The notes beneath the pieces were generated by a model. That model was not told where the DNA came from, searched no databases, and saw only the letters and a list, made by a program, of their open reading frames with translations. A DNA stretch of 8,252 bases from G963677485 sp964519405. GTDB lineage: Bacteria > Armatimonadota > HRBIN16. Where the stretch lies: assembly GCA_964519405.1 (NCBI GenBank), contig CAZFLA010000151.1:1-8252 (forward strand). Reading direction: 5' to 3'. Numbering within the stretch: position 1 is the stretch's first letter; the number at the start of each line of letters is the position of its first letter. Made by a program: the position numbers and the translations under genes. Positions 1 through 6,892 of this stretch are shown here, in pieces.

Positions 1-1
1 T

Positions 2-982
2 GTGGTGCTGGCTAATGGCAAATCCGTGCCTGCACCCACCGGATTTCGCGATGCATGGGGCATTAACGGCATCGGCTATCTGCAGTTTATGTATCACCGC
101 TTGGCTGCACTGCATGACTGGCTGCATGCTGATGGGCTCATCTGTGTCCATATAGATCAACATGCCAATAGCCGCGTCCGGCTGCTGCTGGATGAAGTGT
201 TTGGTCGGCAGCACCTGGTCAACGAGATCGTGTGGAGTTACCGCAGCGGCGGAGGCAGCCGTAAGTCATTGGGCCACAAGCACGATACACTGTATATCTA
301 CCGCAAGGGCGATAACTACACTTTTAACCCCGATGCTGTGCGTGTTCCTTACCATGCTAAAATCGCCACGAAGCGCAGCCATATGTTCGACCCCGCGGGC
401 AAAGTCAGCGGCGATGTATGGGACATCTCCCGCCCACCTAACCACTCCAAGGAATGGTTGGGATACCCCACCCAAAAACCGCTTGCCCTTTTAGAGCGGA
501 TCATAAACTGCTTCAGTAATGAGGGAGATTTGGTTGCTGACCCCTTCTGCGGATCGGGCAGCTTTGTCGAAGCAGCCTTTGCGCAGTACCGAAAATGGAT
601 TGGCATTGATGTGGGTCAGTTGGCGATGCACGTAACAAGACGGCGTATGCTAGCAGATAAAGCAGCCTTTGCGGTGTATGACAGCGAATACCCATTTGGC
701 GAATGGACGGTTGACAATGCTGAGCAGCAACCGGATTTGTGCAGCTACCACCCAGAGTGCCTGCAGCGCTACCCTGAGCTCGCAGAAGTGGAGCCTTCCG
801 AAGTTAACTGGTGTAACCTCATGGCCAGCGGTCATTGGTCAGAAGATAGGTTCACTGCTGATACTTACTGGATGCCCGAAGGCTCCAACCAGATATGCTC
901 TCTGCCAAACGAGACTAATGGTTATCTGGCGTTTGACGCCTTAGGATATGCTCAGCGCAGCAGTTCCGCAAACACAAAGTAG
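2..982 (+). CDS. Site-specific DNA methyltransferase, beta-class (type III Mod-like), 5'-truncated by the window
   Basis: This is the C-terminal 326 residues of an S-adenosylmethionine-dependent DNA methyltransferase that modifies an amino group of adenine (N6) or possibly cytosine (N4). The SAM-binding motif I (DPFCGSGSF, residues 180-188) lies near the C-terminus and is preceded by YPTQKP (155-160), the order typical of the beta class. The catalytic DPPY motif IV should lie before the window and is not visible. The segment around residues 25-80 (YLQFMYHRL, DGLICVHID, DEVFG, NEIVW) matches the block that follows motif IV in type III Mod and related enzymes. Residues about 80-150 would be the target-recognition region. 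The first codon seen is GTG, but the frame is open to the left edge, so this is not claimed as the start. Residues about 222-326 form an unusual tail I do not recognise. No restriction or helicase subunit lies downstream, so the enzyme could be solitary or have its partner upstream. Confidence 0.92.
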   Translation: MVLANGKSVPAPTGFRDAWGINGIGYLQFMYHRLAALHDWLHADGLICVHIDQHANSRVRLLLDEVFGRQHLVNEIVWSYRSGGGSRKSLGHKHDTLYIYRKGDNYTFNPDAVRVPYHAKIATKRSHMFDPAGKVSGDVWDISRPPNHSKEWLGYPTQKPLALLERIINCFSNEGDLVADPFCGSGSFVEAAFAQYRKWIGIDVGQLAMHVTRRRMLADKAAFAVYDSEYPFGEWTVDNAEQQPDLCSYHPECLQRYPELAEVEPSEVNWCNLMASGHWSEDRFTADTYWMPEGSNQICSLPNETNGYLAFDALGYAQRSSSANTK

Positions 983-991
983 CACCATCGG

Positions 992-3112
992 CTACCCTTG
1001 CTGTGCATATATCTTTAGGTTAGAAATCGCAACAATATCCTGCTTGCGCAGCGGCTGTTTCGGACAGTAGAGCTTTATAAATAGACGGCCTCGTGCATCG
1101 GCTCGGGTGGTCACACAAAGCTGCTGAGGTCTTGGATGTTTCAACGCGGTAGCCTGGACGGCGGTGTCGCCTTGTCCTGCTTGAAGCATCACATCGGTGC
1201 AGCGATGAGCCAGCTCCACATCAACACAGACTGTATACCTCTTTACCGGCTCAAGCCCGTGCAGCTCACGGCAAATATACCCAGCAGACAATGGCTCCAT
1301 AGTTAACTTATTGCCTTGCCGGTTGACACCACTACGCTCCCAGCCTGGCGCCATCAACGAGACATCACGGCGCTTGAGGGGCTGCACCGGCAGTTTCACT
1401 TCAATATACAGGCTGCCAAAGGCATCCAGAGTACCGCTCATCTTCGCTGTGCCGTTTTCGACATGCAGCCTAACGCTTCTGGTCACACGCAGAGCGGATT
1501 TCGCCAGATATTTTGGAGCAAGCTTCGCCCACTTTGCCCAACCCTCAGCGTCAACAGTGGCCCTGATATCAATGGCTAAGGGTGCATAAAGCGGAGCCAG
1601 AGTTATATCCTTGCCTAGGTGTCCCTGATTTGGCCCAGTATGGTAGGCGATGTTATACCGGTCACGATCTCGCAGCCACTCACTCCACCAGTTATTACAC
1701 GACTCATCGATAGTAGTGATATCAGCCTGAACAACCCCATGCTCTATGGGCAGGTTGGTGAGTTCAATCTGATAAGGCTCCTTGCCCTTCGCGGTGATAT
1801 CTTCACGCAGGTGCACCAACAAACAGCGCAGACTGCACTGAGCATCATGCTCCACAAATGCTGCCGCTCTCAGGTCCGCCTCAGGGTTGACAGCAGTCCC
1901 ACGCCGAACAACAGGCAATACCCGGCTGCCTTCCAGGCGTTTGCTGATACGCACCGCGTGGAATACTGGCGGTAATACGGCATGGTAATAAAGCAGCCCC
2001 AAGTCACCAGTCGTCAGCGCGTAGCGGTTCCACGCCAGCGCTATATTCGGCTGTTCGGCCGCGCAGATACTGCGCATGTTATACAAGGCGGCTCCATGAT
2101 GGTCGGCAAAATCACACTCACCAGCACATATCTGACCGCGAGCGTCGGTGCCGCCGTATGAATCGAAATAGCCGCACTCCGGGGTATGGATTTCGAGTGC
2201 GCGCAGCCGAAGATACTTGCTGGTTAACGCATTAAGATAATCGGATTTCCACTTTAGTCCGGCGGCGAATGTCATACCAATGGACTTTTCGGGGTTTTTG
2301 CGCTTCACTGGCGAAAATGGGTTGATGGAATCCTCGCTTAACAGCGACCAGTCGCTGAAGCCAAACCAACCGATGTTCGTGCCCACACGGCCTGTGGCAG
2401 CATTGATACCCTCTGCCCAATGCTTCACATACGCATCTGCTTGTCCTGGAAATGCATAGTAACAGCCCATATAAAGCTGACTGCCCAACACCTGTTCAGC
2501 AGCATCAATCCAATAGTCCAGCATCTTGATGCATTCCTGCCGGTTATCGACTTCATTCATCAACACCGATGTACCGGGATACACGCATTTAATCTGCCAA
2601 TCCATCTCGATGCCAAACATGAAGCACCAGTTTCGCACGGCTTCTCTTCCGTAGGTATCGGCCAGCCACTGAAACATGCTGCGGAGATAGGTATGCCATT
2701 TCGCATAGCTGATGGGCTGCCGTACGGGGTAACCATACTCACCGGTAGTGCGCCCGCCTTCCATCAAAGGAGTTGGGATGCATGAGGTGCCCATCACGAC
2801 CAGCGGAGTTAGGCCCCATCTGAGGGTGGTATCGAAGAACGCTTTATGAGCAGGTGTGGGGGTATAGATGATATCACCCTGTGCGTTTGTTGCCCACGGT
2901 GTTGATCGAGCCGGCGATGTGTCTTCCGCGAACCAGCCAAAACCATACTGCTGAGTGCCTTCCCATCTAGAAACGGCATAGTTATCAGGTGGATTTGGTT
3001 CATCATAAAAGGCATTACTTTGCACAGCCTGCGGGATATGTCGAAACTGTAGGCTGCCTTGCTGCTGACCGCCGCAGTCTACTGTAAACATCACACCGTT
3101 AACAAACGCCAT
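992..3112 (-). CDS. GH39-like (clan A) glycoside hydrolase homologue with C-terminal beta-rich repeats
   Basis: The 706-residue protein has an N-terminal half resembling the TIM barrel of glycoside hydrolase family 39 (beta-xylosidase/iduronidase type). GLTPLVVMGTSCIP (100-113), PISYAKWHTYLRSM...DTYGREAVRNW (133-162) and FMFGIEMDW (164-172) line up with the family's KPFVEIGFMP, P-x-x-Y-x-x-W...RYG and FEVWNEPD blocks. By that alignment Glu169 is the candidate acid/base and Glu307 (LRALEIHTPE) the candidate nucleophile; these are inferences. The normally conserved Asn and Pro around the acid/base are Ile and Met here, so activity or specificity may be altered. The C-terminal part holds a repeated unit (about 564-584 and 673-693, sharing G-x-L-x-I and QPL-x-x-x-D). 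An in-frame TAG lies two codons before the ATG, which fixes the start and means there is no signal peptide. It lies 73 bp after the thioredoxin-like gene, possibly in the same transcript. Substrate is unknown. Confidence 0.68.
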   Translation of the reverse strand: MAFVNGVMFTVDCGGQQQGSLQFRHIPQAVQSNAFYDEPNPPDNYAVSRWEGTQQYGFGWFAEDTSPARSTPWATNAQGDIIYTPTPAHKAFFDTTLRWGLTPLVVMGTSCIPTPLMEGGRTTGEYGYPVRQPISYAKWHTYLRSMFQWLADTYGREAVRNWCFMFGIEMDWQIKCVYPGTSVLMNEVDNRQECIKMLDYWIDAAEQVLGSQLYMGCYYAFPGQADAYVKHWAEGINAATGRVGTNIGWFGFSDWSLLSEDSINPFSPVKRKNPEKSIGMTFAAGLKWKSDYLNALTSKYLRLRALEIHTPECGYFDSYGGTDARGQICAGECDFADHHGAALYNMRSICAAEQPNIALAWNRYALTTGDLGLLYYHAVLPPVFHAVRISKRLEGSRVLPVVRRGTAVNPEADLRAAAFVEHDAQCSLRCLLVHLREDITAKGKEPYQIELTNLPIEHGVVQADITTIDESCNNWWSEWLRDRDRYNIAYHTGPNQGHLGKDITLAPLYAPLAIDIRATVDAEGWAKWAKLAPKYLAKSALRVTRSVRLHVENGTAKMSGTLDAFGSLYIEVKLPVQPLKRRDVSLMAPGWERSGVNRQGNKLTMEPLSAGYICRELHGLEPVKRYTVCVDVELAHRCTDVMLQAGQGDTAVQATALKHPRPQQLCVTTRADARGRLFIKLYCPKQPLRKQDIVAISNLKIYAQQG

Positions 3113-3143
3113 ACTGACCTACAATCTTCAACCTTCGCAAAGC

Positions 3144-3158
3144 CATCGCGCTGCGATG
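3144..3158. repeat. Small inverted repeat between the thioredoxin-like and GH39-like genes
   Basis: CATCGC and GCGATG are separated by GCT, giving a perfect 6-bp stem with a 3-nt loop inside the 73-bp gap. No T-run follows on the minus strand, so it does not look like an intrinsic terminator. It could be a processing or translational element or chance. The rest of the gap (3113-3185) shows only a weak AGG five bases before the GH39-like ATG. Confidence 0.3.
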
Positions 3159-3185
3159 AACCCATACCATTTATCTATTGAATGC

Positions 3186-4163
3186 TCATCTGGAAGCTGC
3201 TGCTGCGCGTACCGCATTGATAACCTGCATCGTGGTGTAGTGGCTGAACCGCACAAATTCGCTGCCCTTGGGGTTATATATAACCGCAGTCTTTCTATGC
3301 ACGATACCATACCGGTAAAGTATAGCAGCATCAGAACTATATACCGTATAGACAACATTCACTTTGTTGCCAAAAAACTGACGTAAAAAGAGCACTGTTC
3401 GCCACACGGCCTTATATTGGCCTTCATAGTCGGTAAAAAAGACCACAGTGGGCTTTTTGGAACGTCTGCTGTCATCTATGGCTTTAATAGCGGGCTTGTT
3501 GATAATGTATTGATACTTATCCTGCGCCCATGTACGGCTTACCACCACCTTGTGATTCTGACCCAATAGGTGGAAGTATTCGTTAAGGAACTTGTCGCGT
3601 TTGCGCTTGTATATTTGCGTGTTTGCAGAGATCAGCCGATCGCCTATTGATGTATCATAGTTTTCCGCTGACGGATGCATGGCTTTAAGTATCTCTAGCC
3701 CGTTGACGTGGATGGTGGAAAATAGGTGTTGAAAATAGGCCATCTGTAGCAAATTCGCAGGTGCATGACTGTCGATACCATTCTGATTAGCCCAAAGACG
3801 GGCTTCGTCATTTACCATTTTCGACACTGCAGTGGTTTCCAGCAATGATGGCGACCATGAGTTGAACAGCGGATTGAACCCAGAGGAATTTCTGGTCATC
3901 ATGGTCAGGTCATCGTTGCCTATATGCACGCTGCCAGCCTGCATCACCGTGCCATCTGGCAAATCACCCAAGGTCGCCGTTCCTAGTGCCGACGAAAACA
4001 ATCCTGGCATTTGTAATTCCAGTTGGCTAGCCGGCACATAACCTAGGTTGCTGTCAATGATGGTAATTCGCGCAGTGGCGTAAAGTCCAATTACAGCACC
4101 TGCAACTATCGCCAATACATATCTTGTCGCCGAAACACTCATTCCTGCTTGTCCAACTATCAT
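3186..4163 (-). CDS. Membrane-anchored protein with degenerate, cysteine-free thioredoxin-like domain
   Basis: The 325-residue protein has one N-terminal hydrophobic segment (about residues 14-30), probably a signal anchor placing the rest outside the cytoplasm. Residues about 237-322 follow the thioredoxin pattern: PTVVFFTDYEGQYKAVW corresponds to the strand and active-site region of thioredoxin, and YGIVHRKTAVIYNPKGSEFVRF to the YGIxxxPTxxxFxxGE block. The WCGPC active site is YEGQY here, the cis-Pro position is Lys, and I find no cysteine in the whole protein, so a thiol redox role is unlikely. The middle region (about 40-235) is mostly helical in appearance and I do not recognise it. The ATG overlaps the TGA of the upstream CNNM2 gene (ATGA), with GAGG at 4174-4177 ten bases before. 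Met8 (ATG at 4142) is an alternative start closer to the hydrophobic segment. Operon position suggests a role connected with the CNNM proteins, but no function can be assigned. Confidence 0.75.
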   Translation of the reverse strand: MIVGQAGMSVSATRYVLAIVAGAVIGLYATARITIIDSNLGYVPASQLELQMPGLFSSALGTATLGDLPDGTVMQAGSVHIGNDDLTMMTRNSSGFNPLFNSWSPSLLETTAVSKMVNDEARLWANQNGIDSHAPANLLQMAYFQHLFSTIHVNGLEILKAMHPSAENYDTSIGDRLISANTQIYKRKRDKFLNEYFHLLGQNHKVVVSRTWAQDKYQYIINKPAIKAIDDSRRSKKPTVVFFTDYEGQYKAVWRTVLFLRQFFGNKVNVVYTVYSSDAAILYRYGIVHRKTAVIYNPKGSEFVRFSHYTTMQVINAVRAAAASR

Positions 4164-5488
4164 TCATCATCAACCTCATCTTCCTGTGGAGGTTCAACTA
4201 GCCGAACTAAGCATTGTGCTACGCCATGACCTTCTACTTTTGTGACCAAAAGCTCCAAGCTCCCATAAACCACCTTATCATTCACATGCGGTGGTCTTCC
4301 GAGAAGGGTCAATACCAAGCCGCTGATGGTATCTACTTCCTCGTGTTCAACATCACAATTCAAGCTTTCGCTTAGCTCATCTAAACGTACTGTACCCTCT
4401 GCTAACACCTGTTGTGATCCCATGCTGACAATCGAATTGGGTTCGCCGCTGCCTTCATCAATTTCGCCGACCAACTCTTCAAATAGATCGCTAGTCGTAA
4501 TGATGCCTGCCGTACCGCCATGCTCATCCATGACAACTGCAAGATGGGTTCTGGTGGCGCGCATTCGCTCCAACACGCTCTCCAGCTCCGTCGCTTCTGG
4601 CACGTAAGGAAGATCGCGCACACTGGCCCTGTCCATCGGCTTACCCGCCATGATGATGCGAAGTAAATCCTTAATGTGCACCACGCCAACGATGTGATCG
4701 AGGTCGCCCTTATACACCGGGTAGCGCGTGTGTTGATGCTCACTCACAAGCTGCCGGAGCTGTTCAACAGATGCGTCCACAGGTATGCCGTCGATGTGAA
4801 CTCGCGGCACCATCACTTCGCCTGCTGTCAGCTCTCCAAACTCAAACAGTTCCTTCATCACCTGGCCGGCTTCACTCTCCAACAACCCTTCGGCTTGGCT
4901 TTCCTTAACGATAAGCTCCAGCTCTTCCGGTGTATGGTAGTAGTTTGTGTCTATCTGCCGTGTAACGCCAAACAGTTTCAACAGCAAGTTGCCCGTGGTG
5001 TTGAGAAAGATCACGGCAGGGGCCATAATTTTGTAAATGCCCACCATCACCGGAGCAATCGTCAGAGCGGATTTCTCTGCACTGTCTAAAGCAAGTGACT
5101 TCGGCACCATCTCGCCCAGCACAATGTGCATGAACGTCAGTAAAACCATCGACAGAACACTGCTCACCGAGTGCACCATCACGGACGATACCGGTAATGA
5201 CACAGCCTTCAGCAGTGTGACAATTCCTTGAGCAACCACATGCTCGCCATACATACCCAGACCTAGGCTGGCTACAGTGATGCCAATCTGAGCTGTGGCT
5301 AAGTATCGATCTTGCCGTTGTGGATTGTGCAAAACACTTAAAACCAAACGCGCTCCTGCATGGTTATCGGCGGCTTTGGCCTCGATGGTTGCCCGCGACA
5401 CCCCCACGATGGAGAACTCCGCGGTGACGAACAGCGCGTTAAGCAATATTAAACCAGTGATGATCAGTGCAGGGATTATAAAACTCAT
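4160..5488 (-). CDS. CNNM/CorC-family transporter, second of the pair (DUF21-CBS-CBS-CorC_HlyC)
   Basis: This 442-residue integral membrane protein belongs to the family long annotated as hemolysin C/CorC, whose characterised members move Mg2+, often as Na+-coupled exporters. Residues 1-190 form the DUF21 transmembrane domain with LNALFVTAEFSIVGVSR (16-32), GITVASLGLG (69-78) and HIVLGEMVPKSLAL (121-134), all typical. A CBS pair follows (about 218-345), including HTRYPVY and DEHGGTAGIITTSDLFEELVGEI, close to consensus and probably nucleotide-binding. A CorC_HlyC domain follows (about 358-432), then a short acidic tail QEDEVDDE. I chose the ATG at 5488: it overlaps the upstream TGA as ATGA and has AGGAG ten bases before it. 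A longer reading from 5542 would add 18 residues with no family match and more overlap. Its motifs are better conserved than those of its neighbour, so it may be the main transport subunit. Direction of transport is inferred from the family. Confidence 0.93.
   Translation of the reverse strand: MSFIIPALIITGLILLNALFVTAEFSIVGVSRATIEAKAADNHAGARLVLSVLHNPQRQDRYLATAQIGITVASLGLGMYGEHVVAQGIVTLLKAVSLPVSSVMVHSVSSVLSMVLLTFMHIVLGEMVPKSLALDSAEKSALTIAPVMVGIYKIMAPAVIFLNTTGNLLLKLFGVTRQIDTNYYHTPEELELIVKESQAEGLLESEAGQVMKELFEFGELTAGEVMVPRVHIDGIPVDASVEQLRQLVSEHQHTRYPVYKGDLDHIVGVVHIKDLLRIIMAGKPMDRASVRDLPYVPEATELESVLERMRATRTHLAVVMDEHGGTAGIITTSDLFEELVGEIDEGSGEPNSIVSMGSQQVLAEGTVRLDELSESLNCDVEHEEVDTISGLVLTLLGRPPHVNDKVVYGSLELLVTKVEGHGVAQCLVRLVEPPQEDEVDDE
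4174..4177 (-). promoter_or_regulatory. Ribosome binding site (GAGG) for the thioredoxin-like gene
   Basis: GAGG lies ten bases before the ATG at 4163, inside the last codons of CNNM2. It supports that start over the internal Met8 and indicates translational coupling. Confidence 0.5.
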
Positions 5489-6798
5489 GCTTCGGCATCT
5501 CCTGCTTCCGCATCTTTGGCAACCGGCGTAACAATTACCCATGTCACTGCATTATCTTCAACGCATTCCACTTCCACATTCACGCCATCGATAACCAGTA
5601 TCTGCCCCTCTTGCGGGATATCACCCAGCTCCTCCATCACACGTCCTGCCACGGTGTGTGCTTGTCCTTGCCATTCTACTCCTGTATATTGCTCAGCATC
5701 GTCTATGCTCAGCAATCCCGGCAGACGGTATCGACCGTCGGGCAGGGCAATCGGCTCGGGATCAGCCTCTTTGAACTCATCGCCCATATCGCCCAGTAAT
5801 TCTCCGAGCACATCTTCAAGGGTGACTAAGCCCTCCACGTCGGAATATTCGTTGATGACCACCAGGATATTCGTGCGTTTTTGCCGCATCATTGACAGCA
5901 GCCGTTCCACGGTGACATTTTCCACCACATACTGAACGGGCTTCATGAGGCTTTCAATAGGCGGCATTTCACTGCTCTGCAGCAGATGGTTCGCAGCATC
6001 TTTTGTCTGCACAATGCCAACGATGTGGTCCATATCCTCACGGTAGGCAGGCAGCCGCGAAAAAGGACTTTCCAATAGCTGTTTCCAGAGTTGGTCTTGA
6101 GGATCGGACAGATCAAGGAACTCAACTTGTCGTTTAGGCACCATGATGTCATTAACACTGCGCATACTAAACTGCAGCGCTTGATGCAGCCGCTGATGCT
6201 CGTCAGGCTCAAGGTAACCGCCGTCGCGGCTGTCCACCAAGAGCATGTCGATTTCTTCAGGGCTGTGAATGTGGTGATGGCTGCCTGGGGTGTGGCCCAT
6301 CCACTTCAGAATGATGTGTCCGCAGCCATTCAAGAATCGAATTGAGCCGTTGAACACCACAAGGCTCCACTTCATAGGCCAGTATGTGGCCATTGCCACG
6401 CGAAGTGTATCCTGCAGTGCCAGCGATTTTGGTATCAGCTCAGCTATCAATACCTGCAGTATTGTGAGCACAAGCAACACCGATATCGCCGAAAAAGATG
6501 CAGAACCATCGGTGATCCCTAAGGATTTGAACCAAGGGATAAACAGATCCGATAATTCGCCCTGTCCGTAGGCACCCAAGACGAGGCTCGTCAAGGTGAT
6601 GCCCACCTGACACGCAGCGATATAGCGATCTAGGTGTAGGGGGTTATCGATCTCTTTAAGCAGTCTGGCAGCTAATGCGTTGCCCTGCTGGCCGAGTTGC
6701 CTTAATTGAGTTTTACGCACGCTGACTGCTGCGAACTCAGCAGCCACATATACGGCGTTCACCGCTATAAGCAGTGTTACCACAAAAAACTCTATCAT
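5485..6798 (-). CDS. CNNM/CorC-family transporter paralogue, first of the pair (DUF21-CBS-CBS-CorC_HlyC)
   Basis: The 437-residue membrane protein has the same architecture as its downstream neighbour. The DUF21 transmembrane domain (about 1-185) includes VNAVYVAAEFAAVSVRKTQL (13-32) and GITLTSLVLGAYG (66-78). A CBS pair follows (about 215-340; YREDMDHIVGIVQTKD is the end of CBS1) and then a CorC_HlyC domain (about 350-427). The family's H-x-V-x-G-E-x-(V/I)-P-K motif reads LQVLIAELIPK (114-124), with His and Gly lost and Glu120 kept. The CBS2 signature DEYGGTxGxVT reads NEYSDVEGLVT, so nucleotide binding may be weakened. A divergent subunit partnering the downstream paralogue in a heterodimer is plausible but inferred. 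The ATG has no Shine-Dalgarno of its own and overlaps the stop of an upstream acidic micro-ORF as ATGA; no in-frame alternative start exists before an upstream TGA. The final codons contain the ribosome binding site of the next gene. Confidence 0.92.
   Translation of the reverse strand: MIEFFVVTLLIAVNAVYVAAEFAAVSVRKTQLRQLGQQGNALAARLLKEIDNPLHLDRYIAACQVGITLTSLVLGAYGQGELSDLFIPWFKSLGITDGSASFSAISVLLVLTILQVLIAELIPKSLALQDTLRVAMATYWPMKWSLVVFNGSIRFLNGCGHIILKWMGHTPGSHHHIHSPEEIDMLLVDSRDGGYLEPDEHQRLHQALQFSMRSVNDIMVPKRQVEFLDLSDPQDQLWKQLLESPFSRLPAYREDMDHIVGIVQTKDAANHLLQSSEMPPIESLMKPVQYVVENVTVERLLSMMRQKRTNILVVINEYSDVEGLVTLEDVLGELLGDMGDEFKEADPEPIALPDGRYRLPGLLSIDDAEQYTGVEWQGQAHTVAGRVMEELGDIPQEGQILVIDGVNVEVECVEDNAVTWVIVTPVAKDAEAGDAEA
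5499..5503 (-). promoter_or_regulatory. Ribosome binding site (AGGAG) for the second CNNM gene
   Basis: AGGAG lies ten bases before the ATG at 5488 and is encoded within the Ala-Gly-Asp codons at the end of the first CNNM gene. It decides the start of the second gene in favour of 5488 over 5542. Confidence 0.75.
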
Positions 6799-6854
6799 AT
6801 CAGAAAAGGCAACCAGCCTAAATGGTCGTCGTCGTCTTCATCCATGCTATTCAT
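6795..6854 (-). CDS. Putative 19-residue acidic leader peptide overlapping the CNNM1 start
   Basis: The open frame reads MNSMDEDDDDHLGWLPFLI, with a second possible start at Met4 (ATG at 6845). Its TGA overlaps the CNNM1 ATG in an ATGA, the same coupling seen at the other junctions of this operon. That is the main evidence that it is translated, because CNNM1 lacks its own Shine-Dalgarno. Six consecutive acidic codons (GAT GAA GAC GAC GAC GAC) sit at residues 5-10. Established knowledge: acidic runs near the N-terminus of nascent chains can destabilise ribosomes at low Mg2+, the principle used by the MgtL leader of enterobacterial mgtA. I infer a Mg2+-responsive leader controlling CNNM1. Against it: no Shine-Dalgarno at normal spacing; the nearest, AAAGGAG (6887-6893), is 32 nt upstream with a hairpin between. 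An in-frame TAA just upstream limits the ORF to these starts. It could also be a chance frame. Confidence 0.42.
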   Translation of the reverse strand: MNSMDEDDDDHLGWLPFLI

Positions 6855-6860
6855 TGTACC

Positions 6861-6877
6861 GCATATAGTTTATATGC
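6861..6877 (-). repeat. Perfect AT-rich palindrome or hairpin just before the micro-ORF
   Basis: GCATATA-AAC-TATATGC is a perfect 7-bp inverted repeat with a 3-nt loop, ending six bases before the micro-ORF ATG. As RNA it would be a modest hairpin between the AAAGGAG at 6887-6893 and the start codon. As DNA it could be an operator, and it includes a -10-like TATAAA (6869-6874). Confidence 0.5.
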
Positions 6878-6892
6878 TTACTCACACTCCTT

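Noticed and set aside
3144..3158. CATCGC-GCT-GCGATG hairpin as a terminator after the thioredoxin-like gene
   Set aside because: Short stem and no T-run on the minus-strand side.
3128..3386. Small frames on both strands over the end of the thioredoxin-like gene
   Set aside because: Overlap the supported gene almost completely and show no domain or ribosome binding site.
4676..5089. Plus-strand 137-codon frame antisense to CNNM2
   Set aside because: Lies wholly within the strongly supported CNNM2 coding sequence and matches no family.
4160..5520. Acidic C-terminal tails of both CNNM proteins (DAEAGDAEA and QEDEVDDE) as further ribosome-destabilising signals
   Set aside because: They are at the ends of long proteins, where such effects are weak, and are partly explained by purine-rich Shine-Dalgarno sequence encoded there (gca-gga-gat; gat-gag-gtt).
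4160..5542. Longer 460-residue reading of the second CNNM gene starting at 5542
   Set aside because: The extra 18 residues have no family match and would overlap the upstream gene by 58 bp; the ATG at 5488 has AGGAG at good spacing and an ATGA overlap.
5516..5935. Plus-strand 139-codon frame antisense to CNNM1
   Set aside because: Low-complexity Ser/Thr/Pro composition typical of an antisense shadow of a conserved gene.
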